Counted from the first letter of the stretch, positions 1 through 6,027 are shown. The stretch is 10,204 nucleotides of DNA from Trueperaceae bacterium (GCA_011390455.1 JAABSI010000098.1:1-10204), one strand, 5' to 3'. Numbers and translations: made by a program. Notes: generated by a model not told the origin, from the sequence alone.

Positions 1-338
1 TCAGGTGCGTGTGTGCTCGCCCTCTCTCGCCGAGCTCGAGATCGACTTCGCGGTGCAGCCATTCGTGACACCCGCTGGCCTATACTCGGGGCAAGGGTCA
101 CGGCCGGCCCTGGGTTGGGCGCCGGACGGCCCTGGTCCGCGTGTCGGGCCGGAACCCGCGACCGCCACCACGATCACTTCCTGGGATCCTGACCGACGCC
201 ACGCGGGCGCGTAACTCGCCGGCGCCGGGAGAGTCCGCGGAGGTGCCAAGCGATCCGTAGGCATACGAGACGCTCTCCAACTTCGAGCGCGCCCGTACTC
301 GACGGGGGCACGGGCAGCGCGCGAGACAGGAGGAGGCG
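1..338. other. Gene-free leader region upstream of the first gene
   Basis: No convincing gene is seen here. The open frames on both strands have the arginine/proline/glycine-rich composition of chance frames in G+C-rich DNA and no domain. A -10-like TATACT lies at 81-86 on plus without a good -35 at normal spacing. If used, it would give a leader of roughly 245 nt for the gene at 339. A short hairpin (CCCGT 292-296 with ACGGG 302-306) sits just before the ribosome-binding site. Confidence 0.5.
304..320 (+). repeat. Leader repeat, copy 1
   Basis: The 17-mer GGGGGCACGGGCAGCGC recurs exactly at 959-975. Each copy lies a little over 20 bases upstream of the start codon of one of the two paralogous exported proteins. 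Its 5' edge forms part of a small hairpin with 292-296. It shows that the duplication covered the leader as well as the coding sequence. Confidence 0.75.
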
Positions 339-872
339 ATGAAGAAGCTACTGCTGGCCATTGGACTCGCCGCTACGCTCATGGTCATCGGCACCGCCGC
401 CGCAGACGAGACACAGACGCCGATGTCCTTCTCGATCGAAGTCCAGATGACGGGCCCCGACTTCGTGGGACTGGTACCCGAGGGCGTACGGTTGGACGGC
501 CACACGGTCCTCGTCGGCGGAGACGGGCTCATGGCAGGGGCGACCGGCTCGGCCACCGATTTCCTCCTCGTCCGGCACGACGGCGTCGGTGTGAGCGACG
601 TGCGCGGGTACGGCGTCTTGGCCGATGGATCGCCGATCGGCATGAGGCTCAAGGGCTTCCTCGGAGATCCGACGATCATGCCATCGATCGAAGCCTGGCT
701 GGACCCCGACTACGAGTGGGCCGACACGGACCTGCCGTACCATGGAGTCGGTTGGTGGCAGACCATGGCGCCGCAACACGCCTTCCTGAACCACACGGTG
801 TTCGGCTTCACCGGGACCCAGAACATTGCAACGGGCGTGATCCGCCTGACGTTCACGTCGTTGGCGGAGTAA
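339..872 (+). CDS. Exported DUF3237-like protein, paralog 1
   Basis: Predicted 177-residue exported protein of unknown function. Residues 1-22 form a signal peptide: MKK, a hydrophobic core, then an Ala-rich cleavage region ending near TAAA before DE. The mature part resembles DUF3237: GLVPEGVRLDGH (44-55), a Gly-rich GGDGLMAGATG (60-70), then TDFLLVRHDGVGVSDVR (73-89), an acidic turn and KGF (105-107), ending in AFLNHTVFGFTG (148-159), which matches the family's LN-tvf-G ending. The family assignment is from recalled motifs and is moderate. The start is fixed by AGGAGGAGG at 328-336. The protein at 999 is a close paralog with blocks such as DFVGLVPEG, RHDGVGV, QTMAPQ and AFLNHTV identical. 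No Cys or metal motif is seen, so no enzymatic role can be assigned. The two genes read the same way and probably form one unit ending at the 1555 terminator. Confidence 0.85.
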   Translation: MKKLLLAIGLAATLMVIGTAAADETQTPMSFSIEVQMTGPDFVGLVPEGVRLDGHTVLVGGDGLMAGATGSATDFLLVRHDGVGVSDVRGYGVLADGSPIGMRLKGFLGDPTIMPSIEAWLDPDYEWADTDLPYHGVGWWQTMAPQHAFLNHTVFGFTGTQNIATGVIRLTFTSLAE

Positions 873-948
873 GCACGGCGTCTGCGCGTTGCCGACGTAA
901 GGCGCGCTGGTGACTGTCCGACGAGCTGCTCCCAACGTCGAGTGCTGT

Positions 949-975
949 CGTGCCCCGTGGGGGCACGGGCAGCGC
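949..975 (+). repeat. Leader repeat copy 2 with hairpin
   Basis: The 17-mer GGGGGCACGGGCAGCGC at 959-975 is an exact copy of 304-320. Here its 5' part is the right arm of a perfect hairpin, CGTGCCCC (949-956), loop GTG, GGGGCACG (960-967). There is no T-run, so it is not an obvious terminator. It may attenuate or stabilise the transcript between the two paralogs. Confidence 0.65.
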
Positions 976-998
976 TCGAGCCGAGTGAGGAGGAAGCG

Positions 999-1529
999 AT
1001 GAAGAGGCTGCTGTTCGCCGCCCTCATGATCGCCGTGGTGGCGATGCTGGGCACCGCGATCGCGCAAGGTGCCATCGAGACGCCGTTCTTCGTGCTGGAA
1101 GGTGAGGCCGTCGGCCAGGACTTCGTCGGCTTGGTGCCGGAGGGGTTGCGGATCGACGGTCACACCCGCGGCGTCGTCACCGAGGGCCTGTTCGCCGGTG
1201 CGACGACGAGCGGGATCGACTACCTGCTTTTCCGCCACGACGGCGTCGGTGTGATCGATGCGCGCTGGTTGCTGGTGGACGCAGATGGCGCGACCGTCGC
1301 CATCACGCTCAAGGGATTCATCGGTGAGCCGTCCCCAGGGTTCCTCGAGGCGTTCCTCGATCCCGAGTTCGAGCCCGCGGACGTCGACATCCCGTCGCAC
1401 GGGGCGGCGTGGTTCCAGACGATGGCCCCGCAGTACGCCTTCCTGAACCACACCGTTGTTGGCTTCACCGGGATGCTCAACATCGCCCAAGGCGTCATCC
1501 GGTTGACGGGTCGTCCGCTGGCGCCGTAG
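999..1529 (+). CDS. Exported DUF3237-like protein, paralog 2
   Basis: Predicted 176-residue exported protein, tandem paralog of the gene at 339. The signal peptide covers about residues 1-22, with cleavage likely near TAIAQG. The mature part keeps the same DUF3237-like order: DFVGLVPEGLRIDGHT (41-56), EGLFAGAT (62-69), DYLLFRHDGVGVIDAR (74-89), a VDADGA turn and LKGF (104-107), QTMAPQYAFLNHTVVGFTG (140-158). Loops differ most between the paralogs, for example PSPGFLEAFLDPEFEP against PTIMPSIEAWLDPDYEW. The start at 999 is chosen over an in-frame start at 942 because it directly precedes the signal peptide, has GAGGAGG just upstream and matches the paralog's start. It lies 126 bases after paralog 1 and is followed by a strong terminator. 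The biochemical role is unknown. Confidence 0.85.
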   Translation: MKRLLFAALMIAVVAMLGTAIAQGAIETPFFVLEGEAVGQDFVGLVPEGLRIDGHTRGVVTEGLFAGATTSGIDYLLFRHDGVGVIDARWLLVDADGATVAITLKGFIGEPSPGFLEAFLDPEFEPADVDIPSHGAAWFQTMAPQYAFLNHTVVGFTGMLNIAQGVIRLTGRPLAP

Positions 1530-1554
1530 CGGCGTCCGATCGAACGCTCATGAC

Positions 1555-1595
1555 GGGGCCGGGCAGGACGTTCCTGCCACGGCCCCGATGGTTTT
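1555..1595 (+). terminator. Rho-independent terminator after the DUF3237-like pair
   Basis: GGGGCCG (1555-1561) pairs with CGGCCCC (1580-1586), and GGCAGGA (1562-1568) pairs with TCCTGCC (1572-1578). There is one bulged A and a 3-nt loop, giving a 14-bp stem. It is followed by GATGG and TTTT (1592-1595). The T-run is short but the stem is very strong. It lies 25 bases after the stop of paralog 2. Confidence 0.8.
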
Positions 1596-1897
1596 GGGTC
1601 GTCGGACGGCGCCGCGCCGGGGTGTGCCGTTGCGATGACGTACGCCGCTGAGCTCTCGCCTTGGCGGCACCATGTCGAAGCGGCCGGCCGGCGCGGGAGG
1701 AGCACGAGGAGGGCATCGATGGACCTCCTATGCTGGGCGGTGCGTGGGCTCGATCGGGGGGGCCGACGCCGACGCAGTGGGCGTCCTGTTCCCAGCATCT
1801 GGCCCAGCTCGGCCACTCGAACGCGGCGGCGCGGGGCCGCGCGAGCCGGCGCTGGGCTTCGCCGTGGCCGAGGCGCTACCGGTGACGAGCCGAGAGC

Positions 1898-1917
1898 GGC
1901 CCGGCCATGGCCGGGCC
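1898..1917. repeat. Perfect 20-base palindrome
   Basis: GGCCCGGCC, AT, GGCCGGGCC reads the same on both strands. As RNA it would fold into an 8-bp stem with a CATG loop. There is no T-run on either side, so it could be a transcription barrier, a protein-binding site or chance in G+C-rich DNA. It lies in the gap between the exported-protein pair and vapBC-1. Confidence 0.6.
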
Positions 1918-1985
1918 CGGCCGTCGGGACCGCCTTCAGGATGCGAGGGTGGCCGTCGGACGTGCGCCGCGCCTAGCCTCGTGAC

Positions 1986-2011
1986 CCGATCGCAGGACCG
2001 GGAGCGATCGG
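1986..2011. repeat. Inverted repeat upstream of vapBC-1
   Basis: CCGATCGC (1986-1993) and GCGATCGG (2004-2011) are perfect 8-bp arms around a 10-base loop. It ends about 60 bases before the vapB-1 start. That is farther than a typical VapB operator, but it could be a distal regulatory site or the hairpin of an upstream transcript. Confidence 0.5.
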
Positions 2012-2061
2012 CGGGGCTCGGCGGACCCGATGCGTGGGAGGCCGACGTGCTCGAGATGCAG

Positions 2062-2073
2062 TACGATCACCAT
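2062..2073 (+). promoter_or_regulatory. Candidate leaderless promoter of vapBC-1
   Basis: TACGAT (2062-2067), a TANNNT -10 hexamer, lies 6 bases before the ATG at 2074. No SD is seen close to this ATG, and no good -35 is visible. CCATATG across the start codon (2070-2076) also occurs across the vapB-3 start and may be an antitoxin half-site. Confidence 0.45.
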
Positions 2074-2310
2074 ATGAAGACCATCACGATCAATGTATCC
2101 GAGCCGGTGTACGCGGAGTACCGCCGCGCCGCGCGGGCCATGGGTCGCCCCACGTCGGAGCTGATCCGTGAGGCGATGGAGGCGTACCGGCGCTCGCACC
2201 TCGCGCCCAATGCGGACCTCCGCCAGTTCCAGCCCGTGAGCCTGGGGGGCGTGCTGCGCCCCCTGTCGGCGGACGACGACCTGCTGGACGAGATGCTGGA
2301 CGAGCGATGA
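2074..2310 (+). CDS. vapB: VapB-type ribbon-helix-helix antitoxin (module 1)
   Basis: Predicted 78-residue antitoxin that should bind and block the PIN ribonuclease encoded next and repress its own promoter as a dimer. Residues 1-8 (MKTITINV) form the DNA-contacting strand of an RHH fold. Helices follow at about 11-23 and 27-41, with the usual SELIREAMEAY pattern. The acidic tail SADDDLLDEMLDER (65-78) fits a toxin-neutralising segment. Its stop overlaps the toxin start as ATGA, indicating translational coupling. ATG 2074 is favoured because it opens the RHH strand; an in-frame ATG at 2056 would add six residues (MQYDHH) and has GGGAGG at 2036-2041, rather far upstream. VapB against another RHH antitoxin class rests on the PIN partner. 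Confidence 0.88.
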   Translation: MKTITINVSEPVYAEYRRAARAMGRPTSELIREAMEAYRRSHLAPNADLRQFQPVSLGGVLRPLSADDDLLDEMLDER

Positions 2311-2747
2311 CGGTCGGCGTCGACACCGGTGTCCTGGTGGCCGTCACCGTGCGCGAGCACCCCGCTCATGCCCCCGCCTGGCGCTGGTTCGCGGACGAGG
2401 TCCGCGGGCGCGACGGCGCGCTGGCCCTCGCCCCGCAGGTCCTCGCGGAGTACGCGCACGTGGTGACGGATCCGCGTCGCTTCGAGCGTCCGCTGTCGAT
2501 GGCGGACGCGCTGGCCGTGGTGTCGCGCTGGTGGCACGCGCGCGAGTGCCGACAGGTGGCCGCCGACGGGGACGCGGTGGCGATCTTCCTGGACTGGATG
2601 GCCGAGCATCGTCTGGGACGGAAGCGCCTGCTCGACACGATGTTGGCCGCGAGCTACCGCGCCGCGGGCGTGTCGCGCCTGGTCACGACGGATGGGCGCG
2701 ACTTCGAGGTGTTCGGCGGCTTCGAGGTGGTGCGGATCGGGGGGTGA
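2307..2747 (+). CDS. vapC: VapC-type PIN-domain toxin (module 1)
   Basis: Predicted 146-residue PIN-domain ribonuclease, the toxin of module 1. VapC toxins are Mg2+-dependent endoribonucleases, many of which cut tRNA or rRNA. The acidic residues are in place: D6 in GVDTGVLV, E48 in VLAEYAHV, D110 in RLLDTMLAA, and D129/D132 in TTDGRDFEVF near the C-terminus. The length is normal for the family and no residue looks lost, so the toxin should be active. It shares the ATGA overlap with vapB-1 and ends 51 bases from the convergent vapC-2. The two PIN toxins are quite different in sequence, so this is not a recent duplication. Its RNA target cannot be read from the sequence. Confidence 0.9.
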   Translation: MTVGVDTGVLVAVTVREHPAHAPAWRWFADEVRGRDGALALAPQVLAEYAHVVTDPRRFERPLSMADALAVVSRWWHARECRQVAADGDAVAIFLDWMAEHRLGRKRLLDTMLAASYRAAGVSRLVTTDGRDFEVFGGFEVVRIGG

Positions 2748-2798
2748 GGCGCGACGTCGAACTCATGGTGGCGCGGTGGCGGTCGGGACCACGCCCCG

Positions 2799-3197
2799 TC
2801 AACCGTCCCGCCACGACGTGACCGTCAGGCCCGGCAGCCGCGCGAACGCGGCACGGTCGTCGCTGACCAAGCCGAGTCCGTGGGCGACGGCGGTCGCCGC
2901 GATCACCAGGTCGTTGGCGCCGATCGTGGCGCCCGACGTGTGGAGGTCGGCGCGAAGGCGGGCGTAGGCGTCGATGCTGGCGTCGTCGAATGGCAGCGAC
3001 GCGAACGGCGCACAGAACGTGTCGACGAGGTCGCCGGCGCGGATCGGGTCGGCGGCGAGCCGGGCGCCGTAGGCGAGTTCCGCCTTGACCATCGAACACA
3101 GGAACAGCCCGGCGGGCCCGTGCGCTGCGAGGCGCGCGACCACGTCAGCGCGGCCGCGGAGCACGTCGATGCAGACGTTGGCGTCGAGCAGGAGCAT
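2799..3197 (-). CDS. vapC: VapC-type PIN-domain toxin (module 2)
   Basis: Predicted 132-residue PIN ribonuclease on the minus strand. It opens with LLLDANVCIDVLRG, placing the first catalytic Asp at D5. E40 follows in MVKAELAYG and D96 in IGANDLVIAA. The last acidic position falls in SDDRAAFARLPGL (D113/D114), where relatives usually have TND-REF. This form, with GANDLVIAAxA and a C-terminal LPGL, is the compact FitB/VapC type common in genomic TA modules. The ATG directly follows the TAG of its antitoxin with no gap, so the two genes are co-transcribed and probably coupled. All catalytic positions are kept and it appears functional. Confidence 0.92.
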   Translation of the reverse strand: MLLLDANVCIDVLRGRADVVARLAAHGPAGLFLCSMVKAELAYGARLAADPIRAGDLVDTFCAPFASLPFDDASIDAYARLRADLHTSGATIGANDLVIAATAVAHGLGLVSDDRAAFARLPGLTVTSWRDG

Positions 3198-3419
3198 CTA
3201 CAGGGGGCGCCGCTCGTCCGGGGGCAGATCGTCGAACGTCGGCCACGGTTCGGTCCAGGCGCCGGCCACGCGCTCCAACCAGCCCTCGGGCCACGCGCGG
3301 CGGGCGTCGCGGGTGACGATCTCGGCGAGCAGCCTGGAGAGGCTCGTGCCGCGCTCGCGCGCGCGTTCGCGCAGCGCGGTGGCGACGTCGTCGGACACGT
3401 ACAGGTGCAGTTGCGGCAC
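3198..3419 (-). CDS. vapB: VapB-type ribbon-helix-helix antitoxin (module 2)
   Basis: Predicted 73-residue antitoxin paired with the PIN toxin downstream. The GTG start at 3419 has GGGAGG 7 bases upstream. A longer frame from a GTG at 3449 would place that SD inside the gene, so the shorter form is preferred. Residues 2-8 (PQLHLYV) form the RHH strand. SDDVATALRERARERG (9-24) is the first helix and TSLSRLLAEIVTRDARR (25-41) the second. The tail is rich in Trp, Pro and acidic residues (WPEGWLERV... WPTFDDLPPDE), typical of the VapC-binding segment. It differs from the other two VapB proteins here, so each module probably has its own specificity. Confidence 0.88.
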   Translation of the reverse strand: MPQLHLYVSDDVATALRERARERGTSLSRLLAEIVTRDARRAWPEGWLERVAGAWTEPWPTFDDLPPDERRPL

Positions 3420-3437
3420 GGCGCGGCCTCCCGGGTC

Positions 3438-3471
3438 CACATATAGCACATAGTCGGGTGATCGGGCGCAA
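3438..3471 (-). promoter_or_regulatory. Promoter and operator region of vapBC-2
   Basis: Just upstream of the vapB-2 SD lies the only AT-rich patch nearby. On the minus strand it reads TATGTGCTATATGTG, a near-direct repeat of TATGTG, preceded by a -35-like TTGCGC at 3471-3466. The exact -10 cannot be fixed: TATATG is 20 bases from the -35, and TGCTAT is 17 bases away but matches poorly. The TATGTG repeat could be the VapB-2 binding site. Confidence 0.4.
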
Positions 3472-3542
3472 CGGATGGGCGCCGTTCCGTGTGCCGCGCC
3501 ACGCGGGCCCAGCCCGTCGTCAGGCGGGTTCGCCGTGGCCGG

Positions 3543-3935
3543 CTACTTGGCCGCCGGCTTGTAGACGTCGCGGAAGATCCGCCAGGCGTCCTCCTCCCGC
3601 TTCCACACCAGCAACACGTCTCCTTGGCTCGTGATCGCGCCGCTGGCGTCCATGAACTCGATGGTGGCGTCCTCGACGATGAGATCGCCGCTTCCCCAGA
3701 CATCGACGACCCTCAGGGCCAGCGTCTTGCCGGCGTCAATCATGCTTTGCGCGTCCTTGACGACGTTCGCTCGACCCGCGTATGCGCCGACGATCTTCAT
3801 GTCGAGGGTGTAGATCTCGCCCACCGCCGCCGCATCCCCCCGCTTCAAGGCGTCCTCGAAAGCCCTGCTCCGCTGCTCGACGATGGCAAGTGCAGCCTCC
3901 ACGTCGAACCCGCCACCGTGCCCGTTCACCGCCAC
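3543..3935 (-). CDS. DUF4440/SnoaL-like NTF2-fold protein
   Basis: Predicted 130-residue cytoplasmic protein of the NTF2-like fold, third gene of a minus-strand operon. The N-terminal helix pair IVEQRSRAFEDALKRGDAAAVGEIYTLDMKIV is the classic opening of DUF4440/SnoaL proteins, and VLLVWKREEDAWRIFRDVYKP (107-127) is the classic closing strand pair. These folds serve as small-molecule isomerases, cyclases or binding proteins, or as association domains; the substrate here cannot be predicted. The GTG start at 3935 overlaps the upstream stop as TAGTG, suggesting translational coupling. GTG at 3929 is a close alternative. No signal peptide is present. It is not a close copy of the NTF2-like protein encoded before it. 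Confidence 0.85.
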   Translation of the reverse strand: MAVNGHGGGFDVEAALAIVEQRSRAFEDALKRGDAAAVGEIYTLDMKIVGAYAGRANVVKDAQSMIDAGKTLALRVVDVWGSGDLIVEDATIEFMDASGAITSQGDVLLVWKREEDAWRIFRDVYKPAAK

Positions 3936-4330
3936 TACCCGGCCGTGGTCTGGCGCTCGTAGTCCGCCGCGTCGAACCAACCCTGCGACGCGACGACCTG
4001 CAGGTCGGGATCGAGGTCCCACTCCTCCCACCCCGCCACCCGCAGCGGGTTCTTCGTGCCGGCGTGCGTGCCCGTGAACGTCCAGACGAACAGGACGTGA
4101 TCGCCCGCGCAGCGCACCTCGTCGCACGCGAGCGTGAGGTCCGGGACGTCGGCGAAGAAGCCGGCGGCCATGGCCGCGACGCCCTCGCGGCCGATCCACG
4201 GCTTCCCGCGGTTGATCACGATCTGCCCGTTCGGGGCGAAGAACGAGGCGACGGCATCGGGCGAACCCGAGTTCCAGGCCGTCGTGTAGGCCGCCGCCAG
4301 CGCGCGGGCACGTTCAGGGTCGATGGTCAT
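3935..4330 (-). CDS. SnoaL-like NTF2-fold protein
   Basis: Predicted 131-residue protein of the SnoaL-like/NTF2 superfamily, middle gene of the operon. The N-terminal part ALAAAYTTAWNSGSPDAVASFFAPNGQIVIN (10-40) is the usual helix-turn-strand opening, followed by GKPWIGREGV (42-51), FPD-like DVPDLTL (61-67), HVLFVWTFTGTHAGT (78-92), and the end GWEEWDLDPDLQVVASQGWFDAADYERQ (100-127). The latter matches polyketide-cyclase-like proteins whose conserved ending is FDA--Y-RQ. The ATG at 4330 has GAGGGG 6 bases upstream. It begins 23 bases after the DUF6616-like gene and its stop overlaps the next start. Substrate is unknown; roles in this family range from isomerisation to hydrolysis. Confidence 0.88.
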   Translation of the reverse strand: MTIDPERARALAAAYTTAWNSGSPDAVASFFAPNGQIVINRGKPWIGREGVAAMAAGFFADVPDLTLACDEVRCAGDHVLFVWTFTGTHAGTKNPLRVAGWEEWDLDPDLQVVASQGWFDAADYERQTTAG

Positions 4331-4353
4331 CGGGTTCCCCTCGGTCTGCCGCA

Positions 4354-4689
4354 TCAGAGCGACAGCGCATGCTCCATGACGTTCGCGAACGTGTCGATCT
4401 CGCCCGAGGCGTTCGTCTGTTCGAAGAGGTCGTACCACCCGGAGCCTCGAACGATCGCCTCGAAAGCCTGGACGGCCTCCTTGTTCGGGAACCTGAAGGC
4501 GGTGAAGTACGTCTTCCCGAGCCTGTGATCGACGTCCTCGTCGTTGATCCATGCCCCAAGGACTTCGGCGCCGAGCGGCTGGAGCCCCTTGGAGGCCTCG
4601 GCGACCTTCTCCATGAACTGCTTCCGCTCGGGCAACGACAGCGCGAGCCAACTCGGCTTCGCGTTCCACATCTCGACGTACAGGTACAT
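4354..4689 (-). CDS. DUF6616-like small alpha/beta protein
   Basis: Predicted 111-residue cytoplasmic protein, first gene of the three-gene minus operon. It opens MYLYVEMWNAKPSWLALS and contains LGAWINDEDVDHRLGKTYF and WYDLFEQTNASGEI, the pattern I recall for DUF6616, a family of small proteins probably with a dimeric alpha/beta-barrel fold. The family name rests on memory of its motifs. The frame continues far upstream, but ATG 4689 has GGAGG 4 bases ahead and starts exactly at the conserved MYLY. The SD lies inside a CCTCCGGAGG palindrome (4694-4703), which could partly mask it. It is followed by two NTF2-fold genes. Barrel and NTF2-fold proteins together could act on one small metabolite, but this is inference. 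Confidence 0.82.
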   Translation of the reverse strand: MYLYVEMWNAKPSWLALSLPERKQFMEKVAEASKGLQPLGAEVLGAWINDEDVDHRLGKTYFTAFRFPNKEAVQAFEAIVRGSGWYDLFEQTNASGEIDTFANVMEHALSL

Positions 4690-4734
4690 GGCGCCTCCGG
4701 AGGTCTCTTCGAACGGGATTTGTGGAGTGGGTTC

Positions 4735-4740
4735 AGTATA
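4735..4740 (-). promoter_or_regulatory. -10 element of the DUF6616/SnoaL operon
   Basis: The minus strand reads TATACT, a 5/6 match to TATAAT, 45 bases before the ATG at 4689. This gives a short leader holding the SD. No clear -35 is present at 16-18 bases. Confidence 0.45.
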
Positions 4741-4868
4741 ACCATGCGCGTCCGGCGCCCTTGGCCCATCGGGGGTCGCCGATGCGTCGACGGCCCGTGC
4801 CAGCCGCCGATGGCCATCGACGAGGCCGGCATGCAGCAGGTTCGAGCGCGGCGACCCCAGGGGACGTG

Positions 4869-4948
4869 TAGGGTACTTCATGCAGAACCCGCTGCCTCGC
4901 CCACCCGCCTTCCAGGACGCCCGCAAGTCCGCGGAGCCCGCTCGATGA
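4869..4948 (+). CDS. Possible leaderless 22-codon leader ORF before the GNAT gene
   Basis: TAGGGT (4869-4874) lies 5 bases before an ATG at 4880, in the arrangement of a leaderless promoter. From that ATG a 22-codon frame (MQNPLPRPPAFQDARKSAEP, then AR) runs to a TGA at 4946-4948 that overlaps the GNAT ATG as ATGA. Translation could thus be coupled into the acetyltransferase. The coding frame is 4880-4948. The peptide resembles nothing I know and the -10 match is weak, so it may be chance. Confidence 0.25.
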
Positions 4949-5487
4949 GTGCCTCGAACGGCGCGGTCCGGCTCGTCCCGGCTGACCTCGCCGCCCATCG
5001 GCCCGCCATCCTGGAGCTGAACGTCGAGTACCTGAGCTGGATCGAGCAGATCTCCGAGGAGCTCTTCGGCCTCCGGCTCCGCGACCTGCTCGGGGCGGAC
5101 GTGCGGACGTACACGGAGGGTTCGCTCGACGCGATGGTGACCGCGGCGCAGCGCCACGGCAGGTACTACCTCGTCGAGGTGGCCGGCGCCCCGGTGGGCA
5201 TGGGCGCCCTGCGTCGCTTCGCCGACGGCGTCGCCGAGGTGAAGCGGATGTACGTCCGTCCGAAGCATCGCGGCCGGCGGCTGGGCGCGACGCTCCTCGC
5301 ACAGCTCGTGCACGACGCCCGTGCGTTGGGGTACGACGAGTTGCGGCTGGACACGGGTCCGTTCATGGGGGCGGCCCACCGCACGTACGAGGCGGCCGGC
5401 TTCGTCGATCGCGAGCCCTACGAGGGCGCCGAGGTGCCGAAGGAGCTGTGGCCGCATTGGCGGTTCATGGAGTTGGCGTTGCGGTAG
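4945..5487 (+). CDS. GNAT-family N-acetyltransferase
   Basis: Predicted 180-residue acetyltransferase that would move acetyl from acetyl-CoA to an amine. The acetyl-CoA-binding motif A is VKRMYVRPKHRGRRLGATLL (99-118), with the pyrophosphate loop RGRRLGA. The beta-4 strand GAPVGMGALRRF (81-92) and the C-terminal LRLDTGPFMGAAHRTYEAAGF (133-153) complete the fold. The latter holds the usual helix-Tyr-Gly-Phe motif, with Y148 as the likely general acid. The N-terminal helices VEYLSWIEQISEEL (27-40) are the variable substrate-facing part. The substrate is not predictable. GGAG at 4933-4936 lies 8 bases ahead of the ATG, and the start overlaps the stop of a possible small ORF. It ends 56 bases from a convergent gene. 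Confidence 0.92.
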   Translation: MSASNGAVRLVPADLAAHRPAILELNVEYLSWIEQISEELFGLRLRDLLGADVRTYTEGSLDAMVTAAQRHGRYYLVEVAGAPVGMGALRRFADGVAEVKRMYVRPKHRGRRLGATLLAQLVHDARALGYDELRLDTGPFMGAAHRTYEAAGFVDREPYEGAEVPKELWPHWRFMELALR

Positions 5488-5543
5488 GGGGGCGCGTCGC
5501 GGCCGTTGAGATGGCCCCTGTGGAACCGCCCGAACGCGGTCCC

Positions 5544-5915
5544 CTACCTACACGACGTCGCGGGATCCGTCAGGTCGAGGCGCGTGAACTCGTCGGCCAG
5601 GTCGGCCACGGTGATCGGGTGCACGGTGGGCGACGCCTGGGCGTCGGCGTCGAGGATGCGGTCCTCCTCGGCGTACGCCCCTGCCGCGTCCGCATGCACG
5701 ACCCCGGCGTCGATGAGCGCGCGCAGGTACTGCTCGGCGACGGCCTGCAAGCCGTATGCGTGGATCGCGTCGGCCACGGTGTCGAGGTCGACGTCCCGCA
5801 CGAGCGAGGCGAGCACGTCGGCGAACCGCATGCTGCCGAAGCGATCGACGACGTAACCCGTCTGGCCGTCTTCGGCGGCCCGCGGCGTCGCGTCCGACGT
5901 CGGGTGGGTGTCCAC
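5544..5915 (-). CDS. Hypothetical acidic protein
   Basis: Predicted 123-residue protein that I do not recognise. The N-terminal 20 residues look disordered. A helical core follows (FGSMRFADVLASLVRDVDLDTVADAIHAYG, then LQAVAEQYLRALIDAGVV), then a second acidic, probably helical part ending in LADEFTRLDLTDPA. It is rich in Asp and Ala and lacks Lys, with no signal peptide, membrane segment or metal motif. The GTG start at 5915 is supported by a TACACT -10 hexamer 7 bases upstream (leaderless), with no SD. It is read divergently from the RHH antitoxin and convergently with the GNAT gene. Its even composition and clean promoter support a real gene, but no function can be stated. Confidence 0.65.
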   Translation of the reverse strand: MDTHPTSDATPRAAEDGQTGYVVDRFGSMRFADVLASLVRDVDLDTVADAIHAYGLQAVAEQYLRALIDAGVVHADAAGAYAEEDRILDADAQASPTVHPITVADLADEFTRLDLTDPATSCR

Positions 5916-5922
5916 GAGGGCG

Positions 5923-5928
5923 AGTGTA
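5923..5928 (-). promoter_or_regulatory. Leaderless -10 element of the hypothetical acidic protein
   Basis: On the minus strand TACACT lies 7 bases before the GTG at 5915, fitting TANNNT-N(5-7)-start. No obvious -35 is seen. Confidence 0.45.
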
Positions 5929-5998
5929 TCCGGTGGTCGCGCGCGGGACCGGGCCGTCGTTCGCGTGGCCCGCTGTCAGTTCCGCGCGGTGGCAGCGG

Positions 5999-6027
5999 TT
6001 GCCTTCCGTCGGCGTCTCGTCTACCGT
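5999..6027 (+). promoter_or_regulatory. Promoter of the orphan RHH antitoxin
   Basis: TTGCCT (5999-6004), 17 bases, then TACCGT (6022-6027) form a plausible -35/-10 pair. The expected start is near 6034, directly ahead of the SD GGAGG at 6036-6040. Confidence 0.5.

Larger units (their letters stand above)
1596..2061. other. Gene-free stretch with two perfect inverted repeats
   Basis: No coding region can be supported. Open frames on both strands have the low-complexity Arg/Gly/Pro composition of shadow frames. One plus-strand frame runs in phase into vapB-1, but its upstream part has no antitoxin-like content. The stretch carries the 20-base palindrome at 1898-1917 and the 8-bp inverted repeat at 1986-2011, and GACCCGAT occurs twice (1983-1990 and 2024-2031). 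Confidence 0.5.

Noticed and set aside
5..214. Small plus-strand frame at the window start
   Set aside because: No SD, no domain, chance-like composition, and the promoter-like TATACT lies inside it.
942..998. Upstream in-frame start for the second exported protein
   Set aside because: It would place 19 residues before the signal peptide and bypass the strong SD that matches the paralog.
1672..2073. N-terminal extension of vapB-1 to give a 212-residue protein
   Set aside because: The extension has no antitoxin or domain content, and the RHH strand begins exactly at the ATG at 2074.
4808..4819. Palindrome CGATGGCCATCG as an operator
   Set aside because: A 12-base palindrome is expected by chance at this G+C, and it is not placed near a -10 element.
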